From Gorsachius magnificus (taxonomy: Eukaryota; Chordata; Aves; Pelecaniformes; Ardeidae), in assembly GCA_034008185.1 (NCBI GenBank), contig CM067082.1, positions 83,141,684 through 83,205,683 of the forward strand: DNA of 64,000 nt. Reading direction: 5' to 3'. Both the position numbers and the translations under genes were made by a program. This document shows positions 29,101-39,900 of the stretch, one piece after another (within the stretch, counting starts at the first letter, position 1; each line of letters opens with the position of its first letter). The notes under the pieces are model-generated. The model did not search any database, was not told the origin of the DNA, and worked only from the letters and a program-made list of their open reading frames with translations.

Positions 29101-29141
29101 GATCTTCCGTGATTAAGTGGATGCTTTTGTTTCTATTTCAG

Positions 29142-29338
29142 GAAAGCCCCACAGCATTGGCAGCTCCGAACGGATTCAGCTCTCAGGAATGTACAATGTT
29201 CGAAAAGGGAAAATACATTTGCCAGTCAACAGATGGACAAGACGCCAAGCTATCCTTTGTGGAACATGCCTAATTGTCTCCTCAGTAAAAGAAAGCCAGA
29301 CTGGAAAGATGCATGTCCTCCCTTTAATTGGCGGAAAA
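29142..29338 (+). CDS. PHLPP1: PHLPP1 coding exon (exon 2): first part of the PH domain
   Basis: 197 nt. The acceptor is ttctatttcag and the donor is aaa|gtaaga. The exon starts with the last two bases of a glycine codon (phase 1) and ends on a codon boundary. It reads (G)[19 protein letters not shown] and on through [18 protein letters not shown] to [11 protein letters not shown]. This is the N-terminal beta-strand half of the PH domain; the basic stretch VRKGK...NRWTRRQ is the part expected to face membrane lipid. An in-frame TAA at 29114, just upstream of the boundary, shows that translation cannot run in from the intron. It differs from the mammalian protein I recall at a few sites only, such as KIH for KMQ and KESQ for KDSL. 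Confidence 0.96.
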
Positions 29339-29858
29339 GTAAGATATTTTATTTTATGTATGTGCTTGCTTAACTCCCGTCTCTTTACGCAGAGAAGATT
29401 GCATTCAATTATAATTATTCTTAGCCCCTCAGAAGCTTGTTTCTTTTAAGTGGGGTTGTCAAAGTATCTAAATAACTTTTGATTATGGTCAGTCGTATAT
29501 AACAAATTACAACGTTTGGATTAAGATGCTGAAGAAAAGCAAGGGAAACACATTCAGTTTCCTTTTCATGTGTGCAGTGTGAAATGTTTTATATGTGTAA
29601 TAGTACACAGCCAAAGGATACACACACCTGTATCATGTATGATTTGTACCATGCCTCTTTATCCAGTTTTCATCCATGCTGGGTTACTCTGAGATCTGAA
29701 AATTAATAAGGGCATGGGCTTATCTTCAACATTGGGGTTTTTCTGAGTGTTCAGCATTGTGTGAGTAGTGGTCTAACGCAAGCTCACAGCAACAAACACT
29801 TTTACTCGTGAAAAGCTGAAACTGGACTTTTTTCCGATTGATTACATCTGAAACACTG

Positions 29859-30082
29859 GAGGTCCAGTCTGAACACAAGGAAAATTTTTTTTCACTCTGA
29901 GGGTGGCTGAGCACTGGCACAAGTTGCCCAGAGAGGTTGTGGCATCTCCTTCCTTGGAGATATTCAAAAGCCGTCTGGACACTGTCCTGGTCAAACAGCT
30001 GTAGGTGGCCCTGCTTGAGCAGTGGGGTTGGACCAGATGACCTCCAGAGGTCCCTTCCAACCTCAACCATTCTGTGATTCTG
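29859..30082 (+). mobile_element. CR1 LINE fragment, 3' end, sense to PHLPP1
   Basis: The + strand translates around 29896-30003 as LRVAEHWHKLPREVV then SPSLEIFKSRLD, ending in TAG. This is the conserved C-terminus of CR1 ORF2 (reverse transcriptase protein). It is followed by the short CR1 3' UTR (ggttggaccagatgacctcc, cccttccaacctcaacc) and the terminal octamers attctgtg and attctg at 30069-30082. The element is 5'-truncated, as is usual for CR1, and the coding part is a remnant only. Confidence 0.92.
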
Positions 30083-30558
30083 GGAAACTTTAGTGAAGAC
30101 AGTAAGATTACAACATTACTGTTTCAGCTTAAACCGTGTTTCAGAACACTATTAATGGCTTGATTAGCCAACGTAATGGGAAGAGAATCATTAGCCTGAG
30201 GATGAATTTACACCTTAAAGTAATGCTCTTTTACCTTGCATACTGATAAGTTCGATGCTTCAGAGTCATTGGGAGAGAAACAAGCTTCACAATATTATAT
30301 ATGCAGACTAAAGTTGATTCATTAATATTCTATACTAGCAATGTGGAAAGTAGTCCCTTCTTCCAGGAGCTTTTCCTATCTCCTTTCATGATTCTTCACA
30401 TAATTCTTCAACTCTTCCCTGGAGGTACTGAAGTAGAGACGTTTTCCTCTTTCAGTAGCAGTGGGTGAACTCTGACAGTGAATTGTATTCCTGGCTGTAG
30501 CACACTGGAGAGGACAGGGTTCAGGTCCCCATCAGCCTTGTCTTTGAGATGAAAAAGA

Positions 30559-30577
30559 TTTTTTTTTTTTTTTTTTT
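30559..30577 (+). repeat. Poly-T tract
   Basis: Nineteen consecutive T in intron 2, about 480 bases downstream of the CR1 fragment. It could be the tail of an antisense retroposed copy, but no adjoining gene-like sequence was recognised. Confidence 0.8.
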
Positions 30578-31367
30578 CAATTTGAAAAGATAAGAAGTGG
30601 TGTACCTTTTTTTAAATTGCATGGAATTTCGAAGTTGTTTTTGCACAGAAATGCCTTGTGTAATGTAAAACATGCAGACTGTGTTAAGCAGAAAGCTGAC
30701 AACAAATTTTAAAAGAAAAGGAGAACCAAGCTGAGAAAAATGTACTAAGGGCTTCTGCTGACAAAGCTTGGGAGGAGGATGCTTGGCACAGAAATAAATG
30801 TTTTTTAAATTATAGCTCAAAAAATATTCTTCCTCAACCCCATAAATACTCTGCACTTCCTGGTTTGCAACGGCTTTCCAGAATGCCATGCTGAGACATT
30901 GGGACCATAAGTTGTGTGGGACTTCGCGTGTATGGTAGCAGAATGATGTATTCTGGGTGTTTTTTAGCAAGTTGAGAAATGCCAAAGTATTTAATTGGGC
31001 TGTAAGAGAAGCATTTTGTTAAGCCTGCTTTTAATAACCAGGAATATAAATTGTACTTCTTTAGGCTGTATAAAGACAGCCTTAAATGTGTTTCACTGGG
31101 AAACCTTTTATGGTGCTCAGCCGCTCTTAAGATGTTGACAGTCTTGGTGTTTTTCTCTTTTGGTTCCTTCCTCCTTCTGTTCTCATTCCTTGCTCGTGTA
31201 GATTTCATGAATATTTGACAGCCAAGATCCAGCTTGAGTGCTGGAAGAGGGTTAGTCCAACTCTACTTGAAGAGCTCCTTCTGGGCCCACTTTAACTTTG
31301 CCCTGGGGAGCTCTGCAAAAGAGGCTTTTGACTCTTGTTCACTAACAGTTTTGTGTCTCTACTGTAG

Positions 31368-31493
31368 GTGGAAGAAGTGAAAAAGCACCAGCACTGTTTA
31401 GCGTTTAGCTCCTCTGGACCTCAGAGCCAGACCTACTACATTTGTTTTGATAACTTCACTGAATATTTGCGATGGCTTCGGCAAGCATCAAAG
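31368..31493 (+). CDS. PHLPP1: PHLPP1 coding exon (exon 3): second part of the PH domain
   Basis: 126 nt, exactly 42 codons, phase 0 at both ends. The acceptor is tctactgtag and the donor is aag|gtgaga. The peptide begins [20 protein letters not shown] and ends [12 protein letters not shown]. It completes the PH domain: beta strands (CLAFSS, TYYICFD) followed by the C-terminal helix [13 protein letters not shown], which carries the near-invariant PH-domain tryptophan. It is almost identical to mammalian PHLPP1 as I recall it, differing at FDN for FDT and QAS for QVS. Because length and phases are symmetric, skipping this exon would keep the frame but break the PH fold. Confidence 0.97.
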
Positions 31494-33125
31494 GTGAGAA
31501 GAGTGCTAATTCCTGCCTGAATGGGAGGTTTGTAGAGGTTTTCCCCAGGTCTGTGTTCTCCGTGCAGTGATAGAGTCATTCTGGGTTCATTGTCATGAAC
31601 TGCTGCTGGTGTTGCGCAAAAAAACCCTCAATTTGGGAGCTCTTGGCAACAGGCAATAGGCAGGTGAATTTTTCTGCGTTTATACTGAGACTTCTTTCTG
31701 CCATGGTTGTGTAAGCAAAGTGCTGTGCCGGACTTTCTCCCATTTCTCCTTATGATCCAGCTGGACGTATGGGGTGAGATCATTAGAACAAAAAGGATGA
31801 CAAATACAACTTGTCAAAATTTCAGTTCGAAAAGCTTTATTTCAGTGTTAGTTAAACCTAAAATAGTGTCAGATTTTTTAGATTCGTTCCCTACACAGAG
31901 CTTAAATTGCTAGAATTAAGGAATTTTTTTCTTGCTTGGGAATGTTGCTGAATCTTTCTTTGTTTTATAACTATTTGATTTTGGGTTTTTTTAATAAGCA
32001 ATCATTTTATGTCAGTAAAAAAAAAACTAAAGCTTTTGTAAACTAAATTTTATACTGTGCTTAGAGCACAATTTATTATGGGAGTTTAGGTCCTGCATTA
32101 TTTCATCTGACTCTTCAGTTCCACCTTGTGTTGTTGAAAGGTTGTTTTTGTAATTACCTATTTTATCTCTTAATCCTTGCCACTTTTTTGATAAATCCTC
32201 TCTAAAGTAATTTATGTATCTTGAGTCACTGGAGTTTTTTTTATTTTTAACACACAAGTTCTTTTGCTGTGCTATCAGCACTCTCTCTTTGGTTTCCTAG
32301 TTGTTCCTAAACCACCCATGAGTTTTATACTTCATAGAGCTGTCTGGGCATGCTCTTCGCTATGTTAAAGCAACTCGGTTTTATGTAGTATTATTGAGAG
32401 ATATTTATGGCACACACTCGATCTGTCTTTTTAGATTCCAATAATATATTATCCAGCCTAGTGCCAGTGGTACAGCCTGGGTTGTGGGCTTTTTTTAAGA
32501 GGTTTGATTATTATGTCAAACGTTCTTTGAGCAGTAATTACTGCACCTCCCAACACATGCATCGCTTAAAATGTCCTTTAGGGTTTTTTTTTCCATTAAG
32601 TTTAAAAATTATTTTTAAAGACACTGTTCTGGTATCCCTGCTCCAGGTCTGTTAAGCCTTAAGGTAAAAATCCCCAAGGTGTGTTTTATGAAACGGTGAG
32701 TCAGGGTCTGTCAGGTTTTTGAGTTCTTTCCGCTTTGTGGCTCTCTCTGGGAGAGTAGTGCCCTTTCATCTCCAGAAGCTTTGACATCAGATAAATGAAA
32801 GGCAAATCTAATGAGTGAGAAAAACAGTGGAAAACAATGAACTTCAGAAGTAGAGATAAATGGCCAGAAAGCCCCTCTGAATTCCTGGCAGCATAAGCTT
32901 GTTCTGTGCCATGCTGTGCTTCTCTCTTTCTCTCTGGTTCACCCAAATGACTAACAGCGTTGGGACGATAGCCAGCATGAGAACATACCCCCATGCACTC
33001 ATGATATCCTCCCATTTTTCTTATGTAAGAGTAGAAAGAAAATACAAAGTCTCAAGTGTCTTTTCAGACTGTCAGAACTGAAGAATCTCGCTATGCTATG
33101 CTTTTTGTTGGTAAAACGTGCTTCG

Positions 33126-33185
33126 AGGAGAGGAGGGAAAAAGAAAAAAAAGAAAAAAAAGAAAAAAAAAAAAAAAAAAAGAAAA
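33126..33185 (+). repeat. Purine-only (GA/A-rich) tract
   Basis: About 60 bases are purines only, running from GAGGAGAGGAGGG into GAAAAAAAA units and a near-pure A-run of about 19 bases. The regular G spacing suggests an expanded poly-A tail or replication slippage. No retroposed gene was recognised upstream of the A-rich end. Confidence 0.85.
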
Positions 33186-35559
33186 CCCGGTGCTTCATTT
33201 TCGCTAACTCCCCAGCCCCAAAAACAGAGGCTCAGCATTCTGGATGCATGAATTTGGAAATAGTACTTTACTACTTTAAGTTGCTTTTTTTAACGTTTGG
33301 GTTTTCTATCCCTAGACTGAAAAACAGAGACAAGCGTGATTGTATGCAAGGCAGTCGTGTGGGAAGTACTGTGCAAGTAACACTGTTTCTGAAGAACAGA
33401 AACAGAGGGGCTAGTAATGCTGCAAAAGAAACTCAAATTTCCTCCAGCTGATGCTGTTCCGTCTCCAAGTGCGTAATTGTAAGGTGCATCGTCCCCGATT
33501 TACATGTACAAATAAATGAGAAAAAGTTTCGGCTCTGTAGTTCAGGCAAGCTAGCGCTCTCACGCAGGAAAAAAACCCCATGTTTATATGAGGTACTCTG
33601 CCTCAGGTGTTTGGAAGCTACTCAAGTTCAAAGAAATTGAAATATTCTCGCTAACCAAGAAAACCGTGTAAAGTATTGCATGTCTAAAGGCAAGAAAACT
33701 TAGGAGGGAGATGTTATGGCTCTCTAACTCTGAGTTTCTAGTTGCTTGTTACGGGCTGTGTGACATGATGCTTACAGATTCTTCTTTATTCGTGTTGGTG
33801 TATATAGTACTTGCACTTTATTATTATGAACAGTATTTAAGACTATATTTTAAATACAGATGTTATTTAATGGCGTTTCTTTTGAAACTGACATTGGTGT
33901 TAACTTACCTTGGGTGGTAGTTTGCCTGCAGTCCTCCGTGCTGCTGATATGTGCTGCTGGAAACTGAGGCTTCTGATACAAGTGTAATGAAAGCTTTAAT
34001 TGTAAATCTTAATGCAGAAGGAGATCCCTGGTAAAATATTTCATTAAAATTGCTCAATTCAGTTTTTAACTATGAAAAATATTTTCATGTCTGTCTTCTG
34101 TATACTTCAAAAGAGCTAGAAGATGATGTTATTTTAACTTTTAAATAACAAGCTTAATCTTGAAAGGAGACTTTGTAAAGAATGCTTGCTCTGCAGTCTT
34201 TCTCCCCACACAATATTGGCAATGTTGACTTTTTAGTTGTGTTCCAGAATGAGACAAATCCTAACGCATCACTCCTGCAATAAATATATGTATGCTAGAG
34301 AAGTTTTGAATTCATTTTTGCAGAGACTTGGGCTCAATTTAATTAAAAATGAGCATCACTCCTGTATAATCTGATTCATTCTAACAGTGAAATATGTCTT
34401 AGCCAAGACAGCTCTCGTGCTCTGCCCCAGTAAATTTTTGGAAGGGGTTTATGAATATGTGTTAGGATTGGTTTTCCTTGCACGTGTGTGTGCTGAGGTG
34501 AACAGAACTGCTGTTTTCGGGACTGACTGGAATTACTGCACAAATACTGCCCTAAATATCGAACTTCGTGACATACTTACTCCAAATAGGTCACTTTTAG
34601 ATATGCTGATTTAGCCTCAAACAGAATATTTTTACAAGCTGGAAATGTGGCTTGTTTGTTAATATTGATAGTTCTATACCACAGCGCATTTCTTTCCTTT
34701 TACTTTCCAAATACTGGAGTCCTAATTAAGGAAGCTGAAAAGGAAAACAACAACAACAACAAATTTGGTCCTTTGTGATCTAATATGTTCGTTCTGTTGC
34801 CAAGTGTTGAAAAATAAGCTTATGCAACTGGGAGGGGGAGTGGAGGGGGAAGAAAGGGACATCATCTCTTTAAGGAATTTTCTCTGCATAAAGTTGGCAT
34901 GATGGTTCTGGAGCCCGCACAATTACTTGCAGAGCGATTCTGATCTGCCACTGTTTACTACTTGAATGTCAAATGCAGAAGGATGGGCAAAGAATGTGCA
35001 GTTAACAGTGATGAGGACGTGATGAGGGCTTTCCTCGTTTGCCACCTCCAAAACCTGAAGAGCTACAGCTTTAATGTAGCAGGAGAGAGAGAGGGTTTAT
35101 GTATAAGGTGTTACGGAGCGGTGGAATTCGCTGTCGTGAGGCTTCTGTTTAGGGTGTGGTGGTGAGCTCCTGCTGTTTGACACTTCTAACAGCTAAATTT
35201 AGTTTAACATTTTTCGACACGTGAAGTTGCTGTGTAAGTGTTGACTACAAACCCACTCATGATGTGGGTGGTTTGGCCGGAGTAAAAAGGGTCATCGGTC
35301 CTCCCCGTTCCTGTGCCTGCAGTTAAAACAGGGTGTCAACGTCTCCCTCAGAAAATCAGTACTGCAGAGCTTAAGCAGGGATGCAGTACAGAATTTTTGT
35401 CTTCTTGGAAACAGTGTGCATCGTTGGGCATGCCAGGACGGGTTATCTGACCCTGCAGAATTTCTCCCCTCTTGGCTTCAGAAGAGCAGGAACTGTGTCG
35501 ACAGCTTCATGCCACAATTGTTTCCTGCTCCACTGCTCGGTTCAGCCGGGCAGGTAGAG

Positions 35560-35775
35560 GCAGAGGAGGCGGTGAGAGGCCAGGGCCGTATAAATAATGC
35601 ACGGCCACCTCACGTCAGCTGCCTCTGCGCGGCCGCGCCGTACACGTAGGTGGTGCGGGCACACAGCCGCCCGTGTGTGCGCGCCGCCAGCCGCTTCCCA
35701 GGGTGAGATCCCCAGCTGCGGTTGTAACGAGAGCGTGTTTGGTGCAGAATTAGCTGTTGTGTGGGGCCGAGGTGC
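35560..35775 (+). promoter_or_regulatory. Candidate internal promoter: CpG-dense block with TATA box
   Basis: TATAAATA lies at 35589-35596 inside a GC-rich block. From 35601 to 35702 there are 15 CpG in about 102 bases, including a GCGGCCGC site and a CACGTCA element (35611-35617) that resembles a CRE half-site. A donor-like AGG|GTGAGA follows at 35702/35703, so a short first exon splicing to the LRR exon at 46738 is conceivable; the transcript would lack the PH domain. Against this, an ATG at 35597 sits right next to the TATA box, and its frame (phase 1 at the donor) does not match the phase-0 acceptor of the next exon. Promoter activity is inference. Confidence 0.4.
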
Positions 35776-36014
35776 CAGGGAGCGTTTACACCTCTACGCA
35801 AAAAAAACCACCTCCTGTTTAAAATTCTAGGAGTATCCCAAAAGAGGTCCTTGATTTAGAAATTGTCAAACTTAGAGTTTTCTTCTGTGTGCCCTTGTAT
35901 TTTCCCTTCACAGTTTCAGTCACCTTTGTCTTCAAGTCAGCTGTGGAAATGCATGTGGTGTTCCCAACGACCCCAGCCTCCTGTGGAAAAGGAGAGACTG
36001 GATTATGACGTTGG

Positions 36015-36977
36015 TGTACATTTGGGGGGGGTTGGCCCTGGCTGGACACCAGGTGCCCACCAAAGCCGCTGTATCGTTCCCCTCCTCAGCAGTACAGGGG
36101 AGAGAAAATGGAACGAAAGGTTCGTGGGTCGAGATAGGCACAGGGAGAGATCACTCAGCGATTACTGTCAAGGGCAAAACAGGCTCGACTTGGGGAAATT
36201 AATTTATTTTATTACCAATCAAATCAGAGTAGGATAATGAGAAATAAATCTTAAAAACACCTTCCCTCCACCCCTCCCTTCTTCCCAGGCTCAACTTTAT
36301 TCTTGATTTTCTCTACCTCCTCCCCCCCAGTGGCACAGGGGGACAGGGAATGGGGGCTGGGGTCAGTTCATCCCACACTGTCCCTGCTGCTCCTTCCTCC
36401 TCAGGGGGAGGACTTCTCACCCTCTGCCTCTGCCCCTGCTCCAGCATGGGGAGGCAGTCCTCCACGAACTTCTCCAATGTGTGTCCTTCCCACGGGCTGC
36501 AGTTCTTCATGAACTGCTCCAGCATGGGTCCCTTCCACGGGGTGCAGTCCTTCAGGAACAGACTGCTCCAGCGTGGGTTCCTCCCCAGGCTCGTGGGCTC
36601 CATAGGCTGCAGGGGCACAGCTGCCCCACCATGGGCTGCACCAGGGGCTGCAGGGGAACCTCTGCTCTGGTGCCTGGAGCCCCTCCTGTGGCACTGGCCT
36701 GGGGGGCTGCAGGGCTGTTCCTCTCACACATTCTCACCCCTCTCTCCAGCCGCAGTTGCACAAGGTTTGGCTTCTTTTTTTCCCTTCTTAACTATGTTAT
36801 CCCAGAGGCGCTACCACTGTCACTGATGGGCTTGGCCTTGGCCAGAAGCGGGTCCCTCTTGAAGCCGGCTGGCATTGGCTTTATTGGACACGGGGGGAGC
36901 TTCTGACCGCTCCTCACGGAAGCCACCCCTGTAGCCTCCCCACTACCAAATCCTTGCCACACAAACTCAATACAACA
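36015..36977. mobile_element. Avian endogenous-retrovirus-type solo LTR
   Basis: About 960 bases of GC-rich sequence match a dispersed repeat family I recall from bird genomes. Marks include ggccctggctggacaccagg, gtgggtcgagataggcac, ggggaaattaattt, repeated ctgctccagcatggg, cagaggcgctaccac and cacccctgtagcctcccc. Its ends can be set at TGTACA...ACAACA, that is TG...CA in both orientations, as expected of an LTR. AATAAA-type signals exist on both strands (for example the minus strand near 36880), so I leave the strand open. No gag, pol or env remnant flanks it, hence 'solo'. The family name is not certain. No clean target-site duplication is visible (gttgg before, ttatg after). Open frames of 60-158 codons across it on both strands come from its GC-rich repetitive composition. 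Confidence 0.78.
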
Positions 36978-39900
36978 TTATGTTTAAAAAGCGCTAAAAA
37001 TAGCAAGAACAGCAAATTCGAGGGAAAAGGTGTGCTGCCATATTGGTCTTATTCCTTTCATATCAGCACAGAGTGCTCTCTTCATTTGCATCGTGAGACT
37101 AACAGAAAATAACAACGGATTTGAATTTAGTTTATATTATACAGGTAAGCAATGGAGGAGATGCTACAGTAGTAGTCTCCATCTTTCTTCAGACTGTGTA
37201 GAGACCTACCTAGAGCAGCAGTGCAAAAATAACATTTTAGCTTTTTTTTCCCCCTCTAAAGTTCCCTAGTTCTGGCCAGCTGCCTCAGTCTTCCAGCTGT
37301 TTTTTCAGCACAAGTTGTGTTTGGAGACTATGTTGTGAAGTGTGAGGCTGACCATGTGAAGAGGATGAAGCTGATCTGTGACTCTAGTAATATTTTTATT
37401 TCTGCTGAGGAAAAAAGGTCAGAGTTCTGACTGCACACAAACTTGGTGTTACAGACCATATTTATATGAATAAATTCTACAGAATTTAAAAACAAATTTC
37501 CAAACTTGTTCTGCAAATATATTTCCAAAATAGGAGACCAAGGTGATCAGCTTGTGCAAGTGTTCTTACAGGAAGGGCGCTGAGGAAATGCAGTGAGCAA
37601 CAATTGAGCATTGCTGATTAGAGAAGTACCTGCTTTTCAGCTGTGCTTTATCCACCTCTGAGCTAGTGAAAGATAATCAACCGTGGGACTGCCTTTTCCT
37701 TCAGCACAGAAAATTCTGCTCATTAATTAAAGTGATGGGTAATAAGCCATATCCACTTGTGCATATAGCTTCGTCTTTATTTCAGGTACTGTCAGATGCT
37801 AATGTCTGACTTTCTCGTATCAGGAGTGGTCAACCAGCAGAAAGACGATAAAGTGCAGATTCCAACTTCAGCGTGGAAAAACATATTTTGCAGAGCTTTT
37901 TAATACAAAATATGGCCTTCAGCCTGTAAAGAAGGCTTGAAGGCACTAGTCTCATGGTTAAATTATCCCTACATCGTACTTGCCTTGGCTTGTCCTCTGA
38001 TTGACCTGTTTCATATGTGTTTATAGATACTATAATGAGCTGTAACATCTTTCCAGGGTTCATCATTGCAGGGATTCTTATTGCCAAGCTTCAGTTTTCT
38101 CTGGAGGCATTAAGGTCGGGCTTTTCTGATGCTTACTGCTCAGAACCAGCTCAGAGCACCTTTCTTCTGAAGCCTTACACCAGAGCAGTGCCGATGGCAA
38201 GTGTAGGGAAAAATCATTTGCAAGGATAAAGTAGTTTATTCCAAGTTGTTTAGGATGTTACTTGTTACAGTGCTGTCAATTTATACTTCAGAGTCACTAG
38301 GTGCAGTATCTCCTCTCCAGGTGTCTGGTTAGCCTCCTAAGCAATGGATATCCCTCTTCTGGAGGAAAACCATAAGAAACTTTACCTTAGTTTCCATGAG
38401 ATCTGAATTTCTAGATGCATATTTTTGCTTTTACCTTTGGTTATTGGTTATTACCTTTGATAATTCTACAGAGAATTGTGTGTAACAAGCTGTTTGTGTT
38501 GCAGTTGGGCGTTTCTGACATTTTCTTATAACTTTGTAGTCTTATTCCATCTGTTTGAATGTGCTGTCGTGATTCTGGGCTACCATCTTTGTTGGGGACA
38601 GGTTGGAGGTCAGGGACGTGCTGGTCACTGAGAAGGTGACCGTGCAGTAGTCGGTTTGTTTCTTAGACCAGTAGCGCTTGGAGGCTTGAAAATGAGTCTC
38701 TTTACTAGTATGACCTAAAAATGAGTTTAGTGTAATGCTAACACCAGTGGCATCTTTTAAACATAGCCTTTAACCAAATTTAAGTCTCTGCAAAAAAAAT
38801 TGTTTTCTTTGGGGGATAACGACTATCCAGGTTTCTTCAAATTCGTGAGACCAAGAAGCGTCATTAGCCTGTCTGCAACTGTTGATTCAGTGCCTAGTGA
38901 AGAAAAAAGAACCCTGAAAGATCTTCTTATTTTTCATTGGGTTTTTTTTTTTGAGCAGATCCTTACTTAACAGGAAACGTGATGACTCTAAGTTTAGAAC
39001 AAGGAAACCATCTTTTCCTCTAATACCATAAAATGACAATATTGAGATAATGCTTTCTCTAAAAATAGATCCCTGAAAATAAACCCACAGCTTCCTTTTA
39101 GCAGTGATTACAAGTATTCAAACATAAACAAACCTCTGGTTTCCATGCGGAATTTTACTTCCTTTTCTATGTGTGTGTGAAATCTTCAGTATCTGGGACC
39201 TTAGCTCTGCAGTCATATCTGGTCATTCTTGCTGTGGGTGGCTTCTTGTCATCTCAAGGAAAGCAGAAGATTGGGCAAAGCAAACTCGAAGCCAGTTTTG
39301 TTTCTCTTTTGATGGTAACACTTGAAAGTGTTCCTCCTCCTCTTTCCTCACCAAACCTATTATTTTGCGCCTTTTGTTGTTAGAGGTTAGTTGATGTTTT
39401 GGAAATGAACTTCTGAGTGTGTTTCACTGTAGTCTCTCTCTTAATGGTTTGGGAGGGAAGCTTGGTGTTTTAGCTCAGCTGGTTAGTTTTCCATGTCAAA
39501 ATAGTTCAGCTGTTTCCAAAGTCACATAATTGGTGACTTTAAGCTTTTCTGTTCTAGTCAAACTATAGCTTCGCTATTTTAATTTTTTCTTTTTCCTTGC
39601 TGAAATTTAGAGAGTCTGTGGTCCTTGTTTTGGACTTGCTGCCTTCAGTTAATAATACAGTAGTTATTGAAGTATTGCAGCCAAGAGTGAGAACGGAAAA
39701 CTAGGTATCGCCCACACATCTGGAATAGCTTTCAAGTAACGTCTTTTGAAGCCTCTAAATCAGGTTCTGGTGTTATTGAAGCTGAATTTGTGCAGCTCTT
39801 GCATAAATACAGGAAAGCATTGCCACAGCTTACAGCTAGAAGCTCAGTAAGGTGTCGCAGATGTTACCTTTTAAGGTGTGTTCAATCCAGGAGGATCCCA

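Larger units (their letters stand above)
1..29141 (+). other. Intron 1 of PHLPP1 (right-hand part), no coding exon seen
   Basis: This stretch lacks any open frame that I can match to a protein family. The open frames present are at most 154 codons, overlap on both strands and lack recognisable domains. It contains a CpG-rich patch near the left edge, an A/C-rich low-complexity tract around 3353-3420, T/G-rich tracts (for example 5395-5458 and 9656-9720), a GC-richer block at 10680-10815, a CpG-enriched block at about 15380-16260, an AT-rich block at 16735-16795, and the items listed separately. The intron ends in a normal acceptor (tttctatttcag) at 29141. Whether an unannotated non-coding transcript lies here cannot be told from the sequence. 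Confidence 0.75.
29339..31367 (+). other. Intron 2 of PHLPP1
   Basis: The 2029-base intron is GT-AG (gtaaga...ctgtag), phase 0. It contains a sense-oriented CR1 3' fragment and a 19-base T-run at 30559-30577. Two overlapping minus-strand open frames of 154 and 124 codons (30521-30985 and 30834-31208) have no recognisable domain; the first ends in a lysine run encoded by the T-run. I regard them as chance. Confidence 0.85.

Noticed and set aside
29842..30070. Minus-strand frames across 29842-30070
   Set aside because: They are antisense to the CR1 fragment, whose coding strand is +.
30521..31208. Two minus-strand frames in intron 2 (154 and 124 codons)
   Set aside because: They overlap in different frames, include a poly-lysine run from a T-tract and match nothing.
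35597..35830. ATG-initiated 77-codon frame beside the TATA box
   Set aside because: The ATG is only a base from the TATA box, upstream of where a TATA-directed transcript would begin, and its phase at the possible donor does not fit the next exon.
36313..36906. Several 100-158-codon frames on both strands
   Set aside because: They lie inside the LTR repeat and reflect its GC-rich tandem composition; they are not gag, pol or env.
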